The position numbers were made by a program, and so were the translations under genes. 32,743 nucleotides of DNA from Pelomyxa schiedti (Eukaryota; Evosea; Pelobiontida; Pelomyxidae): positions 1 through 32,743 of the forward strand of contig JAHLWZ010000989.1 in NCBI GenBank assembly GCA_020536535.1, read 5' to 3'. Shown one piece after another: positions 9,599 through 18,958 of this stretch. How positions within the stretch are numbered: position 1 is the stretch's first letter; each line of letters opens with the position of its first letter. The notes under the pieces are model-generated. The model ran no database searches. It worked only from the letters and a program-made list of their open reading frames with translations, and had not been told where the DNA came from.

Positions 9599-11058
9599 TC
9601 ACCAACCCATAACATCGGATATAACTGGAATGACAACTTGAGCCATCTTTTGGTGGCCACTAGTGTTGGGGTGTGCATCACAGCCGTAGTCAACTGGCCA
9701 CGTCAGAATGTTGAGCATGTTAATGTAGTAGCTGTGCAAAGGGATTTAACAAACGGTAGTACGCCAGATACTTACAATTTTTGTGGTTCACCTCCCATTT
9801 GATTTACAGATTCCTTTACACCCAGGCAGCAATGTTGGTTTGTTACAGGTCCGCAGATACAAAATATTGCAGCATTTGGATACCACTTCCTTAGATCTGT
9901 GAGGAAATCCACGTACCCACTCTCAAAGACTGAGAGGGGTGGGTAAGGCTCAGTGCTATAGTCATTGGTTCCCAGGTTCAGGATAACAACATCAGGGCTG
10001 TACAGGGAGAAGTCCCACATGAATTCCTCAGAATTACCAAGAGTTCTGGGCAGACATGAGGTGTAAAAAGAAGAAACTTGGGTATCGGGAAAAAAACCTT
10101 GGATATAAAGAAGGGAAGGGTTCGGATGACGTTATATTGGGGTCTCCATAATTCCTCACCTTGAAGTTTTTCAATTCCTACGCCAAAGGGGCCGGCAAGT
10201 TGTACCATTCCCTTTCCACTCCAAGCTTCAGTATATAGTACGGCATCAAATGTCTCAGCAATTAACGATTCATAGGCTAAGGTTGCATCCTGTGGAATGG
10301 ATCACAGGTTTTTCCGGGGAGTTCATAGAAACATACCTCTGTGTCATCAGACCAATCACAATCCGGTGAGGCACCAAGTATTCCATATCCACATGTCAAT
10401 GAGTCGCCAATGGCTTCAATAGTCCTTTCCTTTGAACGTGGAACAGGTTCAATGGTGTAGTCCCCAAGAGGAACAAATTCCACACCAGCAAAAGAGAGAA
10501 CACCGAGTGAAGCTTCAGTTCTTTTCATAACCAAGAGTTCATGTGCAGCACCGTCACTCGGCCACAAAATGTTGTAAGGAATAATGACTCCATCAGTCTC
10601 ATTTGTAACAAGAACCTGGGAAACCACTCCATCTGCATTACCAAATGCCAATGTCAGATGATTTTAATGCTTTCACAACTACGCAAATAACCTCTATATT
10701 AAATTTTAGAAAAGACACGCCAACGAAATGCACATAACGTCGAATTCCTTATATAGTACTATAGATATCCAGAGATTGTAGGAAAAAAGCACATGCCAAT
10801 GTACACGTTGAAGTAGTTGTCATGATCCGCCATCAGCAAACTAACAGAGGAAGCGCCAGAGATCGACACGCTGAAGGCGCACTGCGACCAATCGCACAAA
10901 AGCGCGTCGCCAGAGTCGTCCGCCATCCACCTCCCGATGTACGACAGCGCCGAGTCCGACCATCGCACGTCCACCACGCCCGACGTCGTGCGCGGTTGGG
11001 CCGCTTCGATCGAAGAGACGAGCCACAGTACAAGTACGCAAAAACCCACGAACCGCAT
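9599..11058 (-). CDS. Secreted SGNH/GDSL esterase of CE2-like type, five exons, 373 aa
   Basis: Exons 11058-10797, 10632-10337, 10289-10160, 10076-9776 and 9731-9599 join in phase. Residues 1-20 are a signal peptide (MRFVGFCVLVLWLVSSIEAA). Residues 25-130 resemble the N-terminal jelly-roll of CE2 esterases (NYFNVYIDG). The SGNH catalytic domain follows, with the nucleophile Ser165 in AIGDSLTCGYG, block III LNLGTNDYS, and the C-terminal DAHPNTSGHQKMA with D348/H350. Family members remove acetyl groups from polysaccharides. This supports a secreted or lysosome-type enzyme that trims plant or bacterial glycans. Exon 4 uses the acceptor at 10077/10078, because a nearer AG would break the frame. 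The 164-bp first intron begins GC rather than GT. The 5' end is only 75 bp from the divergent ankyrin-like gene. Confidence 0.85.
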
Positions 11059-11133
11059 TTCCTTGATCAGATTTGATTTTGATGTTCTTGGAAGTGTCGC
11101 AGTGCCCCGAATCCAGTGATTAGGCAACGTTAG
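11059..11133. promoter_or_regulatory. 75-bp divergent intergenic region shared by esterase and ankyrin-like gene
   Basis: The start codons of the minus-strand esterase (11058) and the plus-strand ankyrin-like gene (11134) face away from each other with only 75 bp between them. Both core promoters and 5' leaders must fit here or extend into the neighbouring coding exon. No clear TATA box is visible. Confidence 0.5.
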
Positions 11134-13544
11134 ATGCAATTGTGCGGCCGCGATGCTGCCCGCATTGCTACTGGGGACGTTGCGCACGTGATGCGGGTGG
11201 CGCGCGTATTATGGGACAGCGTGGCGTCGCAGGGCTGGCTGGACGACCCCAAGTGGCCAAAGAATAAAATGAAGCAGGAGGCCCCGCAACCGACCCTGTT
11301 CAGCCTCGCCGAGGCCCTTTTCCCCCTGGTGGCCCTCGTATGCTCGCGTGTTCTGTCCCTCAGTGGTCTCGACTACGTCGGAACCTACCGCGCCATCGCT
11401 GGGGCCGCCTCGGTGCCCAGCGCCTCGTGCGTCGCTTGGATTATAGGCCACAGGAACCAACGCAGGCAGAGGCAAATGTCCGATACAACTATACTTAATT
11501 ATAAGCACTGACGCGCCACTTGCAGGGCCCCTGTTACTGCCACTGATAGTGCGACGGCGGAAATAATAGACAGGACTGATGAAAGAGTTGTGGTTAAAGA
11601 GGTCGCGGCGGTGTTGCTTGGCCTGTGTAATGGTGGCCATGTTGAGGAGGCACGCAAGTTGTTTGGTGGTGAGGGGGACGGGGCCACTAATGGTTGTGAT
11701 TCTACTGGCTCTCTGCCGTTATTGTGGGATGGCCGATGTATTGCTACGTGGAGCCTGGCTGCTTCCAATTCTTCTACTGCCTCCGTTTCGGTTTCCGCTT
11801 CCGCTTCGTCTGCTTCCATTTCTGCTACAACTTCGTGCGCAAATGATGGGATGAAAGTGGGAGTTGGTGGTGAGAAACCGGGAATTACTTTGCAGGAAAG
11901 TGTGAAAGAGCATGTGAGGGCTTCATGCGGGAATTATGAGGTGTTTGTGAAGGCTTCAACGGCGGGCCATGTACCCGTCATCAGGTGGCTGGTGTCTGTG
12001 CTCGGAATCCCGAAGGAGGAGGCACCTTGGGTGCTGTCCCAATCGCCCCTGTCACTGGCGCTTCACAGCGGGAAGAATGAAGTGGCCAAGTGCCTGGTTG
12101 ACGAGGTTGGATTCGCAAGCCTGGAACCATCGCAGTTTGCCAGTATGGTTGAGTGGTGTGCCAGGGGAGCATCGCCGGGCTGGGTCAAGTGGTGGGCTGA
12201 GAAGTTCTCGGTGGTTTTGCATTGCGCTTGCTATATTGGTCACTTGTTGTGGAACAGGCACAGCACAGTGGAGGATTGCAAATGGATGGAAGATGATATT
12301 CGCGAAAGGGGGTTAGATTTACTTACCTTGCAGGGAATTAAGAATGCGGATGTTGCCAAGTGGATCCTATCAATACTCCCCGATTCAGCGTGCATAGAGA
12401 GCATTGTAAATAATCTATGCCGTACTCTTGGGGATGTTTCACTTGCTGAGTGGCTTGTCACTGAGAAGCACTTCACACCAACAGAACGGACCTTTGCCTC
12501 GGCATGCTCTACACGTAAACAAGGTTCCTCTCTTGCAAAGTGGCTTTTGAACAGGGTTGCACCCTCACAGCCGTATATAATAAGCTCTTTTACGAACGCA
12601 CTACGTATCAGCAACACAGACGTTGCAAATTGGTTGGAGGAAACCTTCCACGTGATGGATTTTATCAACTCCAATCCTAAGACTGCTGCCTCTACTCTGG
12701 AAGAAATATGCCACGACTATGATGACAAGGACAAAGTGGCAGGGTTGAAGTGGTTCATTAGGCGCCTCTCACAGCCTGATAAGATCGATGACCTAACAAT
12801 TATCAAGGCGATATCTCTGGCAATAACGTATCATCGTATGAATTGCGCATTAATGTTGCTGGATACATTCCCCAAGTTTGATCCATGGAGGCACCCACTG
12901 TTGTTTAAGCTATTGATTGCGGGAGTCCTTAGATGTCGTGATCTGACGACTCTGAAGCGCCTACTATTGCCTATTGGTTCCTCATTCTCACTATCTAGTA
13001 CTTTAGAGATTACGGAACTGTGCTTGTCTGGTAGCAAGTTCCAGCCGCTCTCAAGCAAGATTGTGAAGTGGTTATTCAACAGTTCAATCTACAGTACAGC
13101 CACGTCAGTGTCAATAGCAATGCACTGCTGCTCAAGCTCTTCTGCAGAAGGAAGAATCGATGTGCAGAGTGGCTCATTGACTTGTTTAACATCCCTCTTT
13201 ATGATGCAAGTTCTCGTAACCTTCTTTCTCTTACAATTACCAACCACAAAAACCCAAAACAGGTTGTTGAAATGGCCAAGAATTGGACTGACCATGATTT
13301 TGAACCGGACCTTGCAGGATGGAAAATGCTCATCCGAAAGTACCGCGACGGGATTGACACAGAACTTATCAGACAGAACCTGATGCGTCTCGTTGTCACG
13401 TCACCTCCCATAGCCACATTCACAATGCACAACTACGGAATCACATTGTCAGAGATACTTGAGTATATTGAGACATTGGAGAGTGAAACCTCTCCCACAT
13501 ACAATATGTGGCTTCTTTATGCTCTTCAACATCAAGGGTCTTGA
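11134..13544 (+). CDS. Degenerate ankyrin-like repeat protein (paralog B) with a one-base frame break
   Basis: Exon 1 is 11134-11477 and exon 2 starts at 11526 (48-bp intron, donor GTCCGA; a GC-type donor at 11472 is also phase-compatible). It is homologous to the gene at 2206-4426: N-terminal ARVLWD and AEALFPLVALVCSRVL, repeats of the form VAKWIL / LAEWLV / LAKWLL / VANWLEETFHV, and a C-terminal CAEWLIDLFNI plus WKMLIRKY. The first long frame ends at 13383 after a nonsense tail, while homology with paralog A switches to another frame at 13081-13083. The alignment runs through exactly if one nucleotide is missing in the AG-TTC context, and then continues to the stop at 13542-13544. Possible explanations are a pseudogene, a sequencing or assembly error, or a programmed shift. 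The family probably serves as protein-binding scaffolds. Confidence 0.75.
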
Positions 13545-13903
13545 TTCTGCACGTGTTTTGCTTATTGTTTTTCAACGGTAAGCTGCTTGGAAAGAAAGGA
13601 AAAATAGTGGGTGGTGCACATGTAGTGGCATGGGAAAATGTTCCACCCAGTCATCCGTTGTTACACCTCTGCTGTATGAACCTAAGAGATCCTGGCCAAA
13701 CCGATCACTCAGCCAGAATGTTGCGTGTTCGAGATTCGTCCTTGTCAGATTGATAGGGGCCGGTCTGATTGCGGTTCCTTTGTTGCTATTATGGGTACCA
13801 TTAATAGGAGCAAAAATTACTGATGGCAGATGACTGACTGTGGAGCGGAAAGGCTCGCTGGTTGTGTGGAGGTTCCGGTTTCCTATAAAACTCCTGGCCG
13901 ACG
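13545..13903. other. Intergenic region with TATA-like box close to the next start
   Basis: No gene is seen in this 359-bp stretch. TATAAAA lies at 13884-13890, only about 14 bp before the ATG at 13904. If it is used as a TATA box, the 5' leader would be almost absent, similar to the very short leaders known in Entamoeba. It may also be a chance A+T word. Confidence 0.35.
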
Positions 13904-15043
13904 ATGCAACTTAATCGCATCGCCGTCGAACGTGTCCTCGACGCGCGTGAACAATTCGTGGCGATGTGCGTTGCACTTTGCCCTCCACCCACAATCCAGT
14001 CACGAGCACCGGCTCGTATCACAAACGACGTAGCAAGGCTCATCGGTGAGTGCTGGGTGCTCACTCCCGTCCGGCGCTTCCTTGCCACTGTTGCTGGCGG
14101 TCACTGTCGCCCCATCGTGGTGTCGATCGGCCCGACGCTTGGCATCGTGAGTGCTGACGAGGACGACGTGTGGACCAGGTTCCATTCGTTGTTGTGCTGG
14201 CTGGGCTGCTACTGTGACAGGGTCCTGGCCTGGTTCGACGATTCATCAGGGTGGCCAAGGAGCATGCAATTGGTGGATGTTACAAGAACCCTTGATCCCG
14301 TGCCGCTGAGAATCAAAACCATGCCGAGCCCAAGGCATGAACCTCTCAAGTACTGGGGGAACCATAAGTGGGTTTTGGGGTTCAGGGAGGGGGAGCTGTT
14401 GCTCAACAGGGCAGATTCAACTTCCTCGTGGGTCGGAATTGCGATACCATCTGTGGTGGCTATTGATGTTGTGTTCTCGCACACCGCGCCTGGCCTCATT
14501 GGGCCCGGCGACGAGGCCTCCGTGCTGGTATCCACTGACACGAACGACGAAACAGTCGTGAGGAGGCTGATGACCGTGGACCTGGGGAAGAGCTTCTCGT
14601 CAGGCTCGCTGGCTGCTGTTTCTGAGGGGGAGGAACTCAGCTCGCAATGGGGGTCCAGGTGCCACACTTGCCTTTTCATTGATGGCAGTTGCCATCTAAA
14701 GACTGTGGAGCTGCATCTCGAACCGGACCACGCGCCCTTCAGTGCGTTTGATGTGAGCTTCGAGACTGGTGAGAGGACCAAGCTGCGTGGCGGGTGCCAG
14801 TTTGTTGACAGGGTGAGCAATGAAATTGTCATGCTTGGTACAACCCCATACCACGTGTTCACACGCCAAGCATGTGCCTCTGTACCCCGTGGTTGGCAAC
14901 AGAACCTTATGAACCGTGGTTTTGTTGTTGGACCAGAGGAACCCTCGCCAATCACACCAATCAAGAGCAGGGCTGTGATTGATATGCAGACAGGGGTGAC
15001 TCTGTGCCGTTTCCGTAGTGCATCATTTATTGTGTTCCTGTAA
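13904..15043 (+). CDS. Hypothetical protein, single exon, 379 aa
   Basis: A clean 379-codon frame from the ATG at 13904 to TAA at 15041-15043. No domain is recognised with confidence. The N-terminal 60 residues look helical (AREQFVAMCVALCPPP, then TNDVARLIGECWVLTPVRRF). The remainder is predicted to be rich in beta strands, with recurring Trp/Phe and Gly turns (KWVLGFREGELLL, HTCLFIDGSCHLKTVELHL), which might be a beta-propeller-like fold. No signal peptide or membrane segment is visible. The coding DNA is G+C-rich like the ankyrin-like genes, and its position next to one of them suggests another lineage-specific multicopy family; this is inference. Confidence 0.75.
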   Translation: MQLNRIAVERVLDAREQFVAMCVALCPPPTIQSRAPARITNDVARLIGECWVLTPVRRFLATVAGGHCRPIVVSIGPTLGIVSADEDDVWTRFHSLLCWLGCYCDRVLAWFDDSSGWPRSMQLVDVTRTLDPVPLRIKTMPSPRHEPLKYWGNHKWVLGFREGELLLNRADSTSSWVGIAIPSVVAIDVVFSHTAPGLIGPGDEASVLVSTDTNDETVVRRLMTVDLGKSFSSGSLAAVSEGEELSSQWGSRCHTCLFIDGSCHLKTVELHLEPDHAPFSAFDVSFETGERTKLRGGCQFVDRVSNEIVMLGTTPYHVFTRQACASVPRGWQQNLMNRGFVVGPEEPSPITPIKSRAVIDMQTGVTLCRFRSASFIVFL

Positions 15044-15186
15044 CTCATATTCATTGTACAGTTACTCAACTCCGCTTTAGATCCCTTGACATGACATGAT
15101 GTGAATTGATTGATAACCGGGGAAAAAATTTTTTTGGTACGCAGTGGGCCCTCGTACACTGGTTGTGGTGTATGGGTAGCGTATTT

Positions 15187-16897
15187 TTAGTTAGGGGCAA
15201 AATTGTTGACATGGGTACTGTTGGAGTAGACATAGATAACAAGGGCACCAGTGGTAATATTAACAGCAAAGAATAAAGCGCTGCTTAGCCATAGTGCTGT
15301 GAATGTTGGCTGGCCCAGGAACTCCAAGGAATAAGCATAGTTGAGCCAGAATCCTTGTGGGATGGCCCATACAGCAAATACTACCAGCACACCAAAACCC
15401 AAGTTGCGCATTCCCCTATGAAGGCCAGACTGCACGGTTGCATGCCCTTTGTATCTGCACAGAATTGCGGTCAGGCCCCGTGATAGTTCAGGAACTAGAA
15501 GAGGGAACAATGACAAGTACCACGAGTAGTATTGCATTGTGCAAACCTGTTTAATGGTGAACTTGGGTATCTGTTAGGTGAAAATACCTTGTTAAATGTT
15601 ACAAACATCAGAGTCATTAAGAATAAACACAGATTGATGTGTCTGGTACTCAGTCTCCACACAATAGCCACTAACACGGCAAGCTGAGGAACAAACCCAA
15701 GAAGGGAGATAATAACCCGCTGGAAACCACCGGTTGTGACAGTTGACGAAGATACTGTAGTAAGATAAATGTAGTAGAAATATATAGATAGATTATGGCG
15801 ATGGTCAGTCCGTGTGACATGGTACAAGTAGGTTTGGTATAAAAAATCCCAGCCATACCTTGTAAACAAAGTAATTCCAACAGAAAATAGGCGTTTTCTC
15901 ATACATACAAGGTGTAGCAAAACAAAGTCAGCAAGAGAAACACGGAAAAAGAAGTGATGCCAAACACCCATTGCCTTGCATTGAACCGGTTGAGAATCGG
16001 GAAGCAAGATATTGCCCTCATGAACAGGTTGTTATCTGCCTTCGGTTTCGTTTGGCACGTTCCCCCACCATTTCTTCCCAAATGGAAAAGTAATGGAAAT
16101 GCATAAAGTACTGGATATATCTTGAAGTGAACAGCAGTGCCATATAGAACACTTCCCAGCACCACCCTCGAGGAAGAGATGAAATACAGAGCGGAAATGA
16201 CCAGCGCACAAACCACAGACTCTGAATTCCCCCGCGTACTTATATTGACAGAGAGCGGATTGAAAAGCCAGCAGCAAGCTGCCACCATCCCATAAAATTC
16301 AGCAGCTTTTTGTACTTCTTTCTCCCCATCATGGGACTGATAATTTCGTTTGTTTGCTGTCAGTCCCTTCTTTCCCGTGTCCTTCTCCTCTTCCTTTTGC
16401 TTTTGCTTTTTTCCTTTGCTGCTCAGAACCACAGAGTGATACAAAAACCAGGCGATGGCGCAGTCCAGTACGCAAAACACCAACTTCCCATAATCGCGCC
16501 ACACAAGCAAGCTCGGCGCCACCAAAGCAGCTAAAAGCGGGGTGTATCTATACGTGCTCCTGTCGTACGGCGACCCAATCCACCGGCCTCCCTGTGGCAC
16601 CGCAATGACGTCATCTCCTTCGCCGCAGTTGCTTCTGCCGCTGGCGTCATGATCGGCGCCTGCGCCGACGCCGAAGATCGTCCCCGCGTTTCCGCCGGGC
16701 GACGCCGCGCGTCCCATAATGGCCCCGCCCTCGAGGATGCAGCGAGCGCCGTCCACCACCACGTTGTAGTCGACGTCGGTGTAGGCCACCGGCAGAGCCG
16801 CGTCCTGCCACTCGCCGTACATCACCAAGCACACTCGCACTACAAATCCGCACGCGATGACGCGCAGCAGCACTGAACTACTCGCAGCGCAGCCCAT
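15187..16897 (-). CDS. PIGM: GPI mannosyltransferase 1 catalytic subunit (PIG-M/GPI14), three exons, 539 aa
   Basis: Exons 16897-15909, 15858-15588 and 15546-15187 join in phase with canonical donors (first GTATGT). The ER-lumenal acidic motif YTDVDY (residues 39-44, DxD-like) is that of PIG-M, which adds the first mannose to the GPI anchor precursor from dolichol-phosphate-mannose. Further family landmarks are TYRYTPLLA, NPLSVNISTRGNSESVV, HFKIYPVLYAFPLLFH, YLYHVTRTDHRHNLSIYFY and FNKVCTMQYYSWYLSLFPLL. About ten hydrophobic segments fit a multi-pass ER membrane protein. Two insertions are unusual: a Gly/Ala-rich stretch between the DxD loop and the TYRYTP motif, and a Lys/Glu-rich loop (KGKKQKQKEEEKDTGKK). 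The gene is divergent from the poly-Q gene, with 99 bp between the start codons. Confidence 0.93.
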
Positions 16898-16996
16898 TGG
16901 ACTACCAAAAAAAAACCCAAAAAGAACCTTTTTGCGGTGTGATGGTTTTCGCGGAAGAGAATGTGAGTGAAAAGAAAGGAAAAAAGGAACGGTCTA

Positions 16997-18911
16997 ATGT
17001 CCCTGCCACCATTCGGGGGGTCTACTTCCGGCCCCCCAACACTGTCCATCAGAGCAGTACTCCCTACACCCTCCTCGTCGTCTTCGCAGCTCACGGCGGT
17101 GGGCCCGGGCCTCCCGCGATTCATGGGCACCGTTGGGCCTCCCCCTCCGCCTCCTCCGGCCTGGTGCGGCTCGCTCCCCCTCTCAGACAGGCAGCAACAA
17201 CCGGCGCCGCCGGCGGTGGTCGCCATGGCCGCCGCGTGCAGCAGCCGGGCCGTGGCCCTGCCCCCGCTCGCCTCCCCCGCATCCACCAACACCTCGGTTG
17301 TCTCTGCTCCCGCTACCGTCATCACCACAACGGCTCCCACCAGTACAGCCACCACCACCACCACCACCACCAGTAGCACGACAATAACCACGGGGCTGCC
17401 GCCCTTAGTGGTGCCCTGCCCGCCTCCTCCTATTACCCTCGCCCCCGCCAGTCCCACTACGCTCCTCTCCAACGCCTTTTCTTCCGCCTCCGCCTCCTCC
17501 TCCTCCTCCTCGTCGTCGTCATCGTCGTCGCCTTCGTCTCAGGTGCGGCCAGTTTACACTGGGGGACTTTGTTCCAATGTTGTTGGGAGTGGGGGTGGTG
17601 GTGCAATTGAGAATGCCTCCTTGGGGGGTGTTGCTCTGCCACCTCTGTTTGTGGCTCCTGTAAGCGGCGCCCTCGCGGTCAATTCTGCGGGTGGCGGCGC
17701 TGTAAGTGGGGGCACTGCAAGACCGGGGACCTCAATTTCGCCGCGGTTCTATTCCAATGAGCTTTCACCGGATATGCAGCAGCAGCAGCAACAACAACAA
17801 CAACAACAGCAACAGCAGCAGCCACAGCAGGCTGAATTGACTCCACAGGGAGTACCTACTGGTGTGAGCACACCACTGGGATTGCCGCCGCCTATGAGCC
17901 CTGCTAGTAAGCCAGTGAGGTCTCCAAAGCGACGAAGGGTCCATTCGGTCACCGCCATGGTTGGTGGGTGCATTGCTGTTGGACCGAATGATGGCACAAT
18001 CACCCTGGATGCCGGGGTTTCCACATCCAACACTTCCTCCTCACCAATTTCTCTGCAAGTAATGCGGGGTAAGAAACCTCACAGCTCCATATCCGCAGCT
18101 TTAGCCACACCCACTCCTATTCCGCCTGTAACTCCCCTGGCACCACTTGCACCCACTGCCAATGGCACAACTTGTCACAAGCCACGATCAGTATACTCCC
18201 CACAGTCACTCTCCATATTCCTTGGCGTAAAATCCCAAATGAGTGCATACAATTTTCTCCAACATCACAAACCAATGCCTCCTAACTTGATTGCGGCCGT
18301 TCTACCGTCTATTTCTCGGCTCAAAAAAGATTACACCACTATACTAGGCGTTCCCGAAACACCCCAAACTCTTACACAAAATACCCCCACCAACACACAA
18401 AGCAACACAACTTCAAATTCCACGAATCCTACTCCTTCAGGCTCCGCTTCTTCCACACAGACAGCACAATCAGTGCAACACCCATGTGACTATAAACCAA
18501 CCGGCTCACCACCCATCACCAACCTTCGCGGTAATGAGTGCTTTGTACGGCCCCCACTTCAGTCCAGTTTCGAAACACTACCCCGCGGAACTCTGATGAA
18601 GGCACCATCACCGGCCTTCCTGTTGCACACAAGAGAACAAGGGATATCTGCAGCAATTTCCCACAGGAAACATGTTCTCTCCCAAAGTGGTGTGACACCT
18701 CAAAACACCTTTAAATCATTGACCTCCTTTTTAGTACAAAATTCCACTGCCACACAACAAGAGCGCTTAGAACTCCTCAAGTTGAAGGTTTTTTTTTTCA
18801 AAAACACTACGTACACTCTGTGCTCATAAAAAACCCAAGGCATTGGATATTCAACACACACTACGGCAACAAGTGAACAGAATAAAAGCAGGAAAAATCG
18901 AGGGCACATAG
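16997..18911 (+). CDS. Large disordered Ser/Thr/Pro/Gln-rich protein with poly-Q tract, 620 aa
   Basis: Exon 1 is 16997-18787. Exon 2 is proposed as 18840-18911, which extends a C-terminal helix (ERLELLKLK continuing ALDIQHTLRQQVNRIKAG); without splicing the frame would end at 18829 after a poly-Phe tail. Most of the protein is low complexity: Pro runs, Thr run, Ser run (about 17488-17540), 15 consecutive Gln at 17777-17821, then Pro-Gln-Gln. A basic cluster SPKRRRVHS could be a nuclear localisation signal, and several SP/TP sites fit proline-directed kinases. A conserved-looking segment around SPQSLSIFLGVKSQMSAYNF may be a short functional motif. Such composition is typical of nuclear regulators, but no DNA-binding domain is recognised. 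An alternative first exon with ATG at 16941 and a GTGAGT donor at 16962 is possible. Confidence 0.7.
17777..17830 (+). repeat. CAG/CAA trinucleotide tract encoding poly-glutamine
   Basis: Fifteen Gln codons in a row (mixed CAG and CAA), then CCA and two CAG codons, lie inside the disordered protein. The CAA interruptions would stabilise the tract against slippage. The opposite strand reads as a poly-Cys frame, which is only a shadow. Confidence 0.9.
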
Positions 18912-18958
18912 GTTATTCCAATTTGGCTCTGTTAGGGCTGGAAGTAAAACTTTGTTTT

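Noticed and set aside
17749-18033. Minus-strand frame with a poly-Cys run
   Set aside because: It is only the antisense of the CAG/CAA tract.
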